Assembly: GCA_015063725.1 (NCBI GenBank)
Contig: SVTP01000023.1
Location: forward strand, 1-39,261
DNA: 39,261 nucleotides
Source of the DNA: Oscillospiraceae bacterium
GTDB taxonomy: Bacteria; Bacillota; Clostridia; Oscillospirales; CAG-272
Reading direction: 5' to 3'
Every line of letters starts with the position of its first letter. Within the stretch, counting starts at the first letter, position 1. Positions 1-7,169 of the stretch are shown piece by piece. Under the pieces are notes generated by a model. The model had not been told where the DNA came from. It did not search any database and was given only the letters and a program-made list of their open reading frames with translations. Made by a program: the position numbers and the translations under genes.

Positions 1-254
1 GTATTAAAAACGAAGAATTGTTATCTAAGCAATGCTACTCTTGCGGTATGGAAAAATAATAGACAAATAAGAATTTGTCTGTAGAAACCAATACAAAAAG
101 GATACCTCAATATATCAAAAATCTCCGTAAGTGGTCAAACATGTGGTCAAGTGCGAAAAATGGGCTTGTTCAACCCTCGAAGCAGGGAAGAACAAGCCCA
201 TTATGTATATCACGAAAACGCGAGATTTCGCGAGGATTTGCGAGATAAATAAAG
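1..254. other. Left-edge intergenic DNA, no supported gene
   Basis: All three forward frames stop within the first 84 bases. At most the last codons of a gene entering from the left could lie here; the frame beginning at base 3 has 18 codons before a TAA at 57-59 and contains a CxxC, but nothing identifies it. Base composition is AT-rich. The stretch holds two GTGGTCAA direct repeats (131-138 and 143-150), a perfect inverted repeat (159-202) and a cluster of GCGAG motifs (216-245). Confidence 0.5.
159..202. repeat. Perfect 13-bp inverted repeat next to tRNA-Pro
   Basis: Arms at 159-171 (AATGGGCTTGTTC) and 190-202 are exact reverse complements around an 18-base loop. No T-tract follows on either strand, so it is not a typical intrinsic terminator. 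It sits about 85 bases from the 3' end of the tRNA-Pro gene, a place often used for element integration, but no integrase is visible. Confidence 0.6.
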
Positions 255-286
255 AAAAATCGGGAATCTTACGACTCCCGATTTTT
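255..286 (-). terminator. Intrinsic terminator of tRNA-Pro
   Basis: Arms 255-265 and 276-286 are an 11-bp perfect stem (AAAAATCGGGA and its complement) with a 10-base loop. On the minus strand it ends in a run of T. The stem begins on the last base of the encoded CCA, so processing and termination are tightly packed. The A/T flanks make it symmetric, so it could work in both directions. Confidence 0.8.
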
Positions 287-361
287 GGTCTGAGTGACAA
301 GACTTGAACTTGCGGCCTCTACCACCCCAAGGTAGCGCGCTACCAGCTGCGCCACACCCAG
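286..361 (-). tRNA. tRNA-Pro (anticodon GGG)
   Basis: Read on the minus strand it folds into a full cloverleaf. The acceptor stem is CTGGGTG (361-355) with CACTCAG (296-290), including one G-T pair. The D-arm contains the usual GGCGCAGCTGGTAGCGC core. The anticodon stem is CTACC/GGTAG around loop TTGGGGT, giving anticodon GGG. The T-arm has the expected TTCAAGT loop. CCA is encoded at 288-286. It reads proline CCC/CCU codons. It has its own consensus promoter and terminator, so it is a single-gene unit. Confidence 0.95.
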
Positions 362-390
362 ATCGTCCACCCTATCGGGTCGACCTTAAT

Positions 391-419
391 ATTATAGCAC
401 ACACTTTTTTGTTTGTCAA
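391..419 (-). promoter_or_regulatory. Promoter of tRNA-Pro
   Basis: On the minus strand there is a perfect -35 TTGACA (419-414) and a perfect -10 TATAAT (396-391) separated by exactly 17 bases. Start of transcription is expected about 25 bases before the mature tRNA 5' end at 361. This is a full-consensus vegetative sigma-A promoter. Confidence 0.9.
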
Positions 420-514
420 GCCTTTTTTGCAAAAAAAGAAAAGAATTTTATGCTTTTCTGTGATGCTCGTTTTTGCTGCCTTTTTTATGGTTTACTTTCT
501 TACTAATGCTTTGT

Positions 515-562
515 CATTGGGGTGGGGCGTTCTGCATTTCTTATCAAACGCCTCTACCAATG
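515..562 (+). other. Structured hairpin in the tRNA-Pro / moxR gap
   Basis: The 322-base gap between tRNA-Pro and moxR holds one long imperfect hairpin. CATTGG (515-520) pairs with CCAATG (556-561), and GGCGTT (526-531) pairs with AACGCC (547-552) across a small internal loop. A T-rich run (563-574) follows on the plus strand, as in a terminator. No gene precedes it on that strand, so it may end an unseen small RNA or be a neutral structure. Confidence 0.4.
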
Positions 563-583
563 GTTGTGTTTTTTGCCTGCCAC

Positions 584-612
584 TTGACATCCTCACCAAA
601 TTTTGGTATACT
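584..612 (+). promoter_or_regulatory. Promoter of the moxR operon
   Basis: There is a perfect -35 TTGACA (584-589), a 17-base spacer and a -10 TATACT (607-612, five of six consensus). Transcription would start near 619, giving a leader of about 65 bases before the chosen moxR start. Confidence 0.85.
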
Positions 613-683
613 GATGATGACCCCGACAGGTGGAGAAGTTCGTTTTAGCGTGGGGATCTTGATTGATGCGAGGTATGCACCCA

Positions 684-1652
684 ATGAGCCATTACAGCGT
701 AAAAGAAATTGCCGAATTGATTGACGCGAGAAGTCAGGATGTGATCCTTGGCAAAAAACACGTTTTGGAGCTCGCCGTTATCTCTCTGCTTTGCGGCGGC
801 CATATTTTAATTGATGACGTTCCCGGAACGGGTAAGACGGTCCTGGCAAAGCTGTTTGCCCAGTCGCTCTCTTTGGATTTTAAACGCGTGCAGTGCGTTC
901 CCGATATGCTCCCGTCCGATTTGGTGGGCGTCAACTTTTTTGACATGAAGAAATCCGAGTTCCGCTTTATCAAGGGGCCTGTCTTTACCAACGTTTTGCT
1001 GGTAGACGAGATCAACCGCGCCATGCCCAAAACGCAGTCGGGCTTGCTCGAGTGCATGGAAGAGCACCAGGTTACGGTTGACGGTACGACTTATCCCTTG
1101 GCGGAGCCTTTTATGGTCATTGCCACGCAAAACCCTGTGGAGACAAAGGGAACCTTTGAGCTCCCCGAGGCGCAGCTTGACCGCTTTTTGGTCAAGACCT
1201 CAATGGGATATCCCACTCACGGGGAAAACATTGATATTCTTTCGCTCAAGCTGCAAAATCCCAATGGCGTGGTGAAAGAAGAAGCGGTGATCGATGCCGT
1301 TTGTATTCAAGAGGCGAGACGGGAATTGGCATCTGTGTTTGTTCACCGCGACCTTTTGGACTACGCCGCAACAATTTGCGAGTGCACGAGGAGTGCCAAG
1401 GATGTCATTCTTGGTGCGAGTCCGCGTGCCATGATCGCGCTTGTGCGGGTCGCACAGGGATATGCAGCAATTGCGGGCAGAGATTACGTATTGCCTGACG
1501 ATATCAAGCGCGCAGCGGTTCCCGTATTGGCGCACCGCATCGTTTTTCAAAACAGCTTTTATCACCGCGGCGATCTTGGCCAAAATTTGATCGAGAGCAT
1601 TCTCGAAAGTGTTGCCGTCCCCAGTGAGCAGATCAATTTCTCGCGCAGGTAA
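684..1652 (+). CDS. MoxR-family AAA+ ATPase
   Basis: MoxR ATPases are chaperone-like AAA+ proteins that usually act with VWA- or DUF58-containing partners in assembling complexes or handling cell-envelope proteins. The Walker A motif DVPGTGKT lies at about residues 45-52. A Walker B LLVDEINRA follows near residue 105, and the sensor region ATQNP comes after it. At 322 residues it has normal family length. I chose the ATG at 684 because GAGGT (670-674) sits 9 bases upstream; ATGs at 666 and 675 are in frame and possible. It is the first gene of a three-gene operon: the DUF58 gene starts 6 bases after its stop. The target process is not known. Family assignment is firm. Confidence 0.93.
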   Translation: MSHYSVKEIAELIDARSQDVILGKKHVLELAVISLLCGGHILIDDVPGTGKTVLAKLFAQSLSLDFKRVQCVPDMLPSDLVGVNFFDMKKSEFRFIKGPVFTNVLLVDEINRAMPKTQSGLLECMEEHQVTVDGTTYPLAEPFMVIATQNPVETKGTFELPEAQLDRFLVKTSMGYPTHGENIDILSLKLQNPNGVVKEEAVIDAVCIQEARRELASVFVHRDLLDYAATICECTRSAKDVILGASPRAMIALVRVAQGYAAIAGRDYVLPDDIKRAAVPVLAHRIVFQNSFYHRGDLGQNLIESILESVAVPSEQINFSRR

Positions 1653-1658
1653 CTCGGC

Positions 1659-2777
1659 ATGGAATTTTTAATTCGTCTGGCAAATTTTGCGGGGCGGGTG
1701 TTGCGTTCTCCCGGGTTTTGGATCGCGGTGCTGATCGGGATCGTCGTTTTTGTGCTCGTCACGCTTTACCGCAGGGCAAAGCTGCGCGCCTTGGATCAGG
1801 TCGTTTACAGTCGGCAATTCTCCAAGGACGGCATTTTTGTCGGCGAGACGCTGGAATTGATTGAGACGGTTCGCAACCCGAGTTGGTTTCCGCTCTTTCG
1901 CGTTCGGGTGGAGTTCTTTATGCCTGCAGGCATTACAGTTGACGGCATCGAGTGCCAAAAGCACACCAAAGTCACCAGCATTTTTTACATCCCCCCACAC
2001 GCCACCGCACAAAAGGTGCACACAATACGGGCGGACAAGCGCGAGCATTTTCATATGTATACCGCCTATATCCGCTATCGCTCCACCGAGTACACCTTTG
2101 AGTCACCCATTGATTTTTACGCATACCCCAATCAATACGATGCCGATGCCGGCTTTGCGCCCGACCTTTATCACGCGGGGGAGACGGTGGCATCGAGAAA
2201 GTACATCGAGGATCCCTTCTTCCTCTCGGGCATTCGGGCATACCGATCGGGAGACCCGATGCGTTCCATCAATTTCAAGGCATCTGCGCGCGGATTTTCG
2301 GGCGGTATGCGGCAATTGATGTCCAATGACTATGATAGCTCGCGCAACTACAATAGTATGATCCTTTTGGATCTGACCTCATATTCCGAGGCATTGATGG
2401 ATGTGGAGGAGCAGATAGAGATTGGACTGCGTTATGCTTGTTATTTGTTCTGCGAGGCTTTGAAAAACGGCGGAAACGTCGGTTTTGCCACCAATTGCGC
2501 AGTGGGAAATTCGCGCTATATTCACGTTCCCTGTGGCAGCGGAACGGTACACGTCAAGCAGATTTTGGAGCAGTTTGCCGAAATCTCCGCCAACGCAAAA
2601 AGGGATTATTCCGTCAACGTCATTCTGCAAACCATAGCCCCCGAGCTGCCGCGTGGGACCGATATTTATCTCATCACGCCCCATGTCGACGACAAAATGG
2701 CAGGGCTGTTGCACACCCTGCGCCGCACGGGCAGAGGTATAGAGGTCATTCCTTTTGGGGGAGGTGAGCGCAAATGA
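1659..2777 (+). CDS. DUF58 domain membrane protein
   Basis: The protein has 372 residues. A hydrophobic segment at about residues 17-36 is followed by a basic stretch, so it is anchored with a large soluble part. The DUF58 signature (RSGDPMRSINFKASAR) occurs about residue 205, and a VWA-like continuation with LLDLTS follows. DUF58 proteins are the standard partners of MoxR ATPases and resemble von Willebrand A-domain proteins, but their biochemical role is unsettled. The start lies 6 bases after moxR, and its last codons overlap the next gene at ATGA (2774-2777), implying translational coupling. A transglutaminase-like gene, which often completes such loci, is absent. Confidence 0.9.
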   Translation: MEFLIRLANFAGRVLRSPGFWIAVLIGIVVFVLVTLYRRAKLRALDQVVYSRQFSKDGIFVGETLELIETVRNPSWFPLFRVRVEFFMPAGITVDGIECQKHTKVTSIFYIPPHATAQKVHTIRADKREHFHMYTAYIRYRSTEYTFESPIDFYAYPNQYDADAGFAPDLYHAGETVASRKYIEDPFFLSGIRAYRSGDPMRSINFKASARGFSGGMRQLMSNDYDSSRNYNSMILLDLTSYSEALMDVEEQIEIGLRYACYLFCEALKNGGNVGFATNCAVGNSRYIHVPCGSGTVHVKQILEQFAEISANAKRDYSVNVILQTIAPELPRGTDIYLITPHVDDKMAGLLHTLRRTGRGIEVIPFGGGERK

Positions 2778-3400
2778 AGCAGATACGCAAATACGCCTTT
2801 GAAGTGTTGGCAAGCATTCTGGGGATTGCGTTCGTCACCATGCTTTTATACCTCGTCATTGTGCAACCCGAGGATCTGATGACGCGTGGCACGGTGATGT
2901 TCTGTATGCTCTTTGATGCAATCGCCATCTACCACACGTTGCAGAGGCTTTGGCGCACCAAGTGGAGATACCGCGTGGTGCCGTCGATGCAAAAAGTGCT
3001 TGAAAAGCTGACACGGGTGCTCAAAATCGTTCGCAAAAAGCTGGGCATTCCCGAAAGAGGAGAGCAAACGGTGCTGAAGGGGAGATCCAAAATCATTTTT
3101 GATACCAAGCAGACCGTAGAGCTGCAAAAGCGCGCCAAAAAGGCGACCGCGTGGAAGAATATGCAAACCGACAAAGAGCGCTTGGGCTTTTTGTACAAGC
3201 GAGTGATCGACACCAACATCCACCAAGGTGTGCCGATCTATTCTTCCGAAACGCCAACCGAAATCCAGCACAAAAAGGAGTACGGCGACATCGAAAATCA
3301 AATTTTTGATCTGTACGTCCAAAACCGCTACAAGGATGACGTCACGCTCGACCGCAACGTTCTGGATGGTTTGAAGAAGGAAATGAAAAGCACAAAATAA
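2774..3400 (+). CDS. Two-TM protein of the moxR operon, function unknown
   Basis: I do not recognise a family. The 208-residue product starts with a short basic N-terminus. Two hydrophobic segments follow (about residues 12-31 and 40-56), then a highly basic, charged cytoplasmic-looking tail with likely helical/coiled-coil character (KVLEKLTRVLKIVRKK and beyond). The start overlaps the DUF58 stop (ATGA), with GGGGGAGGTG upstream as ribosome binding site. Position suggests a third component of the MoxR-DUF58 machinery, where other genomes often carry a DUF4129 or transglutaminase protein. This is inference from neighbourhood only. A terminator follows 7 bases after the stop. Confidence 0.8.
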   Translation: MKQIRKYAFEVLASILGIAFVTMLLYLVIVQPEDLMTRGTVMFCMLFDAIAIYHTLQRLWRTKWRYRVVPSMQKVLEKLTRVLKIVRKKLGIPERGEQTVLKGRSKIIFDTKQTVELQKRAKKATAWKNMQTDKERLGFLYKRVIDTNIHQGVPIYSSETPTEIQHKKEYGDIENQIFDLYVQNRYKDDVTLDRNVLDGLKKEMKSTK

Positions 3401-3407
3401 CAAGAGA

Positions 3408-3433
3408 CAGCCGCACGTAGGTGCGGCTGTTTT
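3408..3433 (+). terminator. Terminator of the moxR operon
   Basis: CAGCCGCAC (3408-3416) pairs perfectly with GTGCGGCTG (3421-3429) around a GTAG loop and is followed by TTTT. It lies directly after the third gene of the operon. Confidence 0.85.
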
Positions 3434-3503
3434 GGCTTTTTTCTCTCCGGGGAGTTGATTTTTCCACTTTTAGAAAAAAATAAAACTTTTTTTCAAAAAG
3501 GGC

Positions 3504-3532
3504 TTGACAAAAGGGAACAAATAGGGTATAAT
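3504..3532 (+). promoter_or_regulatory. Promoter of tRNA-Arg
   Basis: TTGACA (3504-3509) and TATAAT (3527-3532) are both perfect, with a 17-base spacer. The mature tRNA starts 26 bases downstream. Confidence 0.9.
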
Positions 3533-3557
3533 ATCAAAGTACGAAAAAAACGTATAC

Positions 3558-3634
3558 GTGCCTTTAGCTCAGCTGGATAGAGTGTTTGGCTACGAACCAA
3601 AAGGTCGGGGGTTCGAGTCCCTCAAGGCACGCCA
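3558..3634 (+). tRNA. tRNA-Arg (anticodon ACG)
   Basis: The acceptor stem GTGCCTT (3558-3564) pairs with AAGGCAC (3624-3630). The D-arm has GCTC..GAGT with a GGATA loop. The anticodon stem TTTGG/CCAAA surrounds loop CTACGAA, giving ACG; A34 would be deaminated to inosine by TadA to read CGU/CGC/CGA. The T-arm is GGGGGTTCGAGTCCCTC-like and CCA is encoded at 3632-3634. Its 3' third has been copied downstream (see the repeats at 3609-3951). Confidence 0.95.
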
Positions 3635-3951
3635 AACAAAAAGCAGATACCCAATAGGGTATCTGCTTTTTGTTTCCCGTCTCTTTATGCTTGAACCCCC
3701 GATGGATTTTCGTTTGCGAAAATCCATCATAACGTGCGCACCGTGTCTTTCGCATTTCGCAGCATAAAACGCACGTTTGGGTTCAGAGTCCCTCAAGGGA
3801 TACCCAAAAGGGTATCTGCTTTTTGTTTCCCGTTTCTTCATGCTTGAACCCCCGATGGATTTTCGCAAACGAAAATCCATCATAACGTGCGCACCGTGTC
3901 TTTGGAATTTCACTGCATTTTACGCACGTTTGGGTTCAGAGTCCCTCAAGG
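3609..3951. repeat. Tandem repeat made of tRNA-Arg 3' end, terminator and palindromes
   Basis: A 19-20-base piece of the tRNA T-arm (gggttc..gagtccctcaagg) occurs at 3609-3627 (inside the real tRNA), 3779-3798 and 3932-3951. Between copies lie units of 170 and 153 bases. Each carries the terminator hairpin, a 12-bp-arm palindrome (3701-3728 and 3854-3881), a second inverted pair AACGTGCG/CGCACGTT, and an outer TGAACCC/GGGTTCA pair. The copied T-arms have an extra base (TTCAGAG for TTCGAG) and no acceptor half, so they are not tRNAs. The rest of 3952-4026 holds nothing I can identify. No protein is encoded here. Confidence 0.85.
3634..3675 (+). terminator. Terminator of tRNA-Arg
   Basis: A 19-bp perfect stem (3634-3652 with 3657-3675) around an AATA loop. 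The 3' arm contains the T-run (CTTTTTGTTT). It begins on the last base of the CCA end. A shortened copy of the same hairpin recurs at 3799-3816 within the second repeat unit. Confidence 0.85.
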
Positions 3952-4026
3952 CAATGCGGTCAAGTTGATTAAAACGTCCCAAAAACAATCGTTAGAGGAG
4001 GGGAGACAACCTGTAGTTGAATAACC

Positions 4027-4055
4027 TTGACAAGCATTTTTGCGTGTGCTATACT
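4027..4055 (+). promoter_or_regulatory. Promoter of the 4088 membrane gene
   Basis: TTGACA (4027-4032), a 17-base spacer and TATACT (4050-4055). The start codon lies 32 bases after the -10. Confidence 0.8.
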
Positions 4056-4087
4056 GAATCCATAGTTGAAAAGCGGAGGTTCATATT

Positions 4088-4570
4088 ATGAAAAAATTGT
4101 ACTTCAAAAAGATTTTCTCCATCACCTTGTATTCACTGATTTGCCTGGCTATTTATTTCATCGGTTTCAGCATTATATCACTGATCGCAAATTTTTTCAA
4201 GAATCCTATTATCAGACTGATTATTTTACTCGGCATTCCCTTGACGATTATCTTGATTCGAATTTACAACAAAAGACTTGAAAATCCGGAAATGCGCCGA
4301 GAATATTTTGCTGCTGTGAACCAAGGGCGCTTTGCTTTGAAAGAGGAGTGGCGATATATGATCAAATTCCCGCACTTTTTGGCAGAGATTTTGGCGTTTT
4401 CAACATTGGCATTTCTTTTTGCATTCGTTACCATTATTGGCATTGCTGTTTCCTTTACAGTCAAACTTTTGTCAATGCTAACTGTTTTTATAATATCGGC
4501 AGGTCTTTATTTTGTTATTGATTTCGGCCTTTGGATGCTCGTCCACAGAACGTGGAAGAAGGAATACTAA
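4088..4570 (+). CDS. Four-TM membrane protein, function unknown
   Basis: I recognise no family. The 160-residue protein has an N-terminal basic KKLYFKK. Hydrophobic segments lie at about residues 10-30, 42-60, 95-120 and 125-150, with a charged loop between the second and third (KRLENPEMRREYFAA). The GGAGGT at 4075-4080 lies 7 bases before the ATG. It has its own promoter, and the next gene has another, so it is monocistronic. Its A+T content is higher than that of the core genes downstream, which fits an accessory gene next to the tRNA repeat region. Confidence 0.75.
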   Translation: MKKLYFKKIFSITLYSLICLAIYFIGFSIISLIANFFKNPIIRLIILLGIPLTIILIRIYNKRLENPEMRREYFAAVNQGRFALKEEWRYMIKFPHFLAEILAFSTLAFLFAFVTIIGIAVSFTVKLLSMLTVFIISAGLYFVIDFGLWMLVHRTWKKEY

Positions 4571-4587
4571 ATCGCATGCTTTTTTGA

Positions 4588-4616
4588 TTGACAAATCCGC
4601 CGCTTTGTGCTATAAT
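4588..4616 (+). promoter_or_regulatory. Promoter of the alpha/beta hydrolase gene
   Basis: Perfect TTGACA (4588-4593) and TATAAT (4611-4616) with a 17-base spacer. The start codon lies 37 bases downstream. Confidence 0.88.
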
Positions 4617-4653
4617 CAACACAAAGAAATTTTCCCTTTGGGAGGTCTTTCCA

Positions 4654-5751
4654 ATGAAAAAAGCACTCAAAATTGCAGGTATTGTTTTGTTGATACTGCT
4701 TGCCATTCTTCTTTTGTTTACACTTGTAACCTTTATTATCCACCGCGTTAAAACCAAGCAAGAAATCGAACTCCTCAAAGAGAAAGGGTACTACAATCCC
4801 GTGTCGGTCGGGGATCACTGCCTTAACGTTGCAAAATTCGGCAACGAAAATGGCAAGCACACCATCGTCGGGCTTGCCGGGAACGGCATGGGGGATTTTG
4901 CAGTCACCGCAAGGCAAATGACTGCTCCGCTTGAGGCGGACAACCTGGTCGTATTCGTTGACCGTGCAGGATACGGCTTCAGCGATGACACCGACAATGA
5001 AATGACGCTTGAATACATTGTAGAGGACTATCGAAAAGCCTTGAAAAATGCAGGCATTGAAGGGCCATACGTCCTGATGCCGCACTCTATTGGCGGTGCG
5101 TATGCAAATTATTGGGTCAGTCAGTATCCCGATGAGATCGAAGGCATCGTTTTTGTGGACGGCTCACAATTGAATGCAACCGCGTTTGAGGAGGAAGAGC
5201 CCTACAAGGTTGGCTTTGGCGACCGTTTTTTGGCACTGCTTGCAAAATTAGGCTTTAGCCGATACGTATTGCGCGAGTATTCCTATCATTATCCCGATAA
5301 TTACACCGAGGAAGAACAAATGCTTGGCGATGCACTCACGTTGATGACATTGGATTCCATCGCGCCCGTTTCCGAGGATTCTAAGCTTGCCGAAAACGCA
5401 CAAAAGGCGTTCACTTCCATTGTTACAAACGAAGTTCCAAAGGTCTATATTTGCGCAAGCTGGGGCATTCGAACCGAAGAGGAGCTGCGCGATATGTGCC
5501 AATGGCTCAACAGACAAATTGAGATCAACGACCTCGATATGCCACCACGTCCCCTGGAATATGAGCCTGAGTTCCTTGCCGATATTCTTGCAGATTATCA
5601 AAGAGTGAGAGAGGAAAGCCTTTTTCCTTACATAGAAAAGATGGGCAACTGCGAGATCGTTTATCTTGCAGGCGACCACATGATTTATCAGCAAAAGCCC
5701 GAGGAGTGCGGACAGATCCTCAAGGAATTTTTAGACGGTTTGGACCAATAA
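4654..5751 (+). CDS. Membrane-anchored alpha/beta hydrolase
   Basis: The 365-residue protein has an N-terminal hydrophobic segment at about residues 6-31. It should be tethered to the membrane with the enzyme outside or at the surface. An alpha/beta hydrolase fold follows: the oxyanion region GLAGNGMGD, VVFVDRAGYGFSD, and a nucleophile elbow PHSIGG with the Ser near residue 147. The elbow reads P-H-S-I-G instead of the usual G-H-S-x-G. The C-terminal AGDHMIYQQKP supplies the likely catalytic His. GGAGGT (4641-4646) lies 7 bases before the ATG at 4654; upstream in-frame codons overlap the promoter and were excluded. Substrate unknown. It ends 2 bases from the convergent ylbJ stop. Confidence 0.88.
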   Translation: MKKALKIAGIVLLILLAILLLFTLVTFIIHRVKTKQEIELLKEKGYYNPVSVGDHCLNVAKFGNENGKHTIVGLAGNGMGDFAVTARQMTAPLEADNLVVFVDRAGYGFSDDTDNEMTLEYIVEDYRKALKNAGIEGPYVLMPHSIGGAYANYWVSQYPDEIEGIVFVDGSQLNATAFEEEEPYKVGFGDRFLALLAKLGFSRYVLREYSYHYPDNYTEEEQMLGDALTLMTLDSIAPVSEDSKLAENAQKAFTSIVTNEVPKVYICASWGIRTEEELRDMCQWLNRQIEINDLDMPPRPLEYEPEFLADILADYQRVREESLFPYIEKMGNCEIVYLAGDHMIYQQKPEECGQILKEFLDGLDQ

Positions 5752-5753
5752 GG

Positions 5754-6743
5754 TCAACCGCCCCGATACATAGCAAAAGCAAGCACGAGCAGCATACACA
5801 CCATGCTCTGCATAACCTTTGCCGCCAGATAAGGGCGGATAGAGAGCCTGTGCCCGTCACAGAGGGAGAGCATTTGGCAGTGAATGGATACTCCCGACCA
5901 TCCCACCGTCGCACCTGTCAGGATCATGGCAAGCCGACGGTCTGCAAGGCTTGCAGACGCACCCACGCCACCCGAAAGTTCCAAGAGCGAGGAGAGGATG
6001 GCGTGGGTGTTTTCGTTTGCCCCAAAGCGCCCGAGTATCAGCGTGGCTGCCCCCGAAAGAGTAGAAAAGAACACCACGTACGCGCAGATCAGGAGCGTGC
6101 TCATCGTTGCGTTTTTTATGGATACAGGGAACATCCCCGCATGAAAACTGATGGGTGCGAGCGGTTGTGTAGCGGTTAGAGGTCTCTCTCTCTTTTTGCG
6201 TTTTTGCACACCGTATAAGAGAATTCCGCTCAAAAGTGCCCCAAAAATGGCAGAAAGATAAAGAAAGATGCCGAATTTCGCATCCTGCCAAAGGGTGGTT
6301 CCAACGGTGCCCAACAGAAACGCCGAGGAGGGAATGGAGGAGCAAGCCATGGCGCGCTCACACTCGTCGCGCGAAAGCGTGCCTTTTTCGTATGCAAGAA
6401 TGGCGCACCGTGCCCCTACGGGAAAGCCGCACAAAAGCCCCAGCACCACAGCACAGCATCCTGCGCGTGGGAGCCCCAATAGCTTGCCGATCGGTCGGGA
6501 GAGGGGAGAAATCAGCCATTCCCCCGCGCCGCTTGCTACCAACAATTCGGAGAGCACCATAAAAGGGAAGAGAGAGGGGACGACCGCGCGCGCACAGAGC
6601 GAGAGCCCCTCTCGCATACAGTCTGCGGCAACGTCCGCGCGGCGCAAAAGCAGGGCAAGGCTAAAAAGCAATAAAAACACCAGGCAGAATGTCCCCCAGC
6701 GAGGGGGCTCTGCCTTTTTTATGTGCGCTTGCTGCAGTGTCAT
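5754..6743 (-). CDS. ylbJ: Sporulation integral membrane protein YlbJ
   Basis: A polytopic membrane protein of 329 residues. It has the YlbJ/nucleoside-recognition (Gate) pattern: PSLFPFMVLSELL, then GLLCGFPVGAR, then a CSSIPSSAF-like segment, repeated in the second half by GGVGAS. In Bacillus subtilis ylbJ is a sigma-E gene needed for normal spore cortex/coat and resistance; the transported molecule is unknown. The ATG at 6743 is preceded by AAGGAG (9-base spacing); an upstream in-frame ATG at 6782 lacks such a site. It is divergent from yqfC-yqfD, two more sporulation genes, over a 93-base gap that must hold both promoters. Confidence 0.9.
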   Translation of the reverse strand: MTLQQAHIKKAEPPRWGTFCLVFLLLFSLALLLRRADVAADCMREGLSLCARAVVPSLFPFMVLSELLVASGAGEWLISPLSRPIGKLLGLPRAGCCAVVLGLLCGFPVGARCAILAYEKGTLSRDECERAMACSSIPSSAFLLGTVGTTLWQDAKFGIFLYLSAIFGALLSGILLYGVQKRKKRERPLTATQPLAPISFHAGMFPVSIKNATMSTLLICAYVVFFSTLSGAATLILGRFGANENTHAILSSLLELSGGVGASASLADRRLAMILTGATVGWSGVSIHCQMLSLCDGHRLSIRPYLAAKVMQSMVCMLLVLAFAMYRGG

Positions 6744-6836
6744 TTTGCCCTTCTCCTTTGCATAAAATGAGTGTTGATACACCTTACGCGCGCAGCTTTC
6801 GTTTTATTCCGCGCGACACGGGAGAGGGGGAGAAAT

Positions 6837-7169
6837 ATGGCAAAAAATGAACAACGCAGTGCAAAAAACAACAAAAAGGAGCATCCTTCCTGGCGCGAGA
6901 ACGATCTGTTTTGTGCTGATAGCATCCTTTTGCGCGGCGAGGGGAGCGCGGTGCTTTACGGTTGCGGACGGATCCTTTTTTACGGGAGAGAGCGTATTTG
7001 CTTTTCCATGGGGCGGCGCGCGGTCTCGGTGTTTGGTGAGGAGCTTCGTTGTACTGTCTTTTCCCCAGCGGGTGTGACAGTTGAAGGCAAAATCGCAGGT
7101 ATTCTGTATTGCGATGCCGCGTGTGCAGGATCCTGCCCACTTGTGTGCCGAGAGGAGGGAGAGGGATGA
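6837..7169 (+). CDS. yqfC: Sporulation protein YqfC
   Basis: A 110-residue protein whose second half follows the YqfC pattern (LYGCGRILFYGRERI, then MGRRAVSVFGEEL, then VEGKIAGILY), a small beta-rich YabP/YqfC-type fold. In Bacillus it is made in the mother cell under sigma-E. It always precedes yqfD, as here, where ATGA (7166-7169) joins the two. The ATG at 6837 has a purine-rich GAGGGGGAG upstream. The N-terminal 40 residues are basic and polar (KNEQRSAKNNKKE), longer than in Bacillus. The C-terminus is Cys-rich (CDAACAGSCPLVC), which I do not recall for the family. Confidence 0.82.
   Translation: MAKNEQRSAKNNKKEHPSWRENDLFCADSILLRGEGSAVLYGCGRILFYGRERICFSMGRRAVSVFGEELRCTVFSPAGVTVEGKIAGILYCDAACAGSCPLVCREEGEG

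Noticed and set aside
3609-3951. CRISPR-like array
   Set aside because: Only two long units, each palindromic and tRNA-derived, with no short unique spacers and no cas genes.
3558-3968. Short open frames across tRNA-Arg and the repeats
   Set aside because: They translate the tRNA, terminator and palindromes; the similar peptides only reflect the DNA repeats.
6744-6836. Sigma-E promoters for ylbJ and yqfC
   Set aside because: A GCATA and a GATACAC occur, but their spacing is shorter than the sigma-E consensus allows, so I do not call a promoter.
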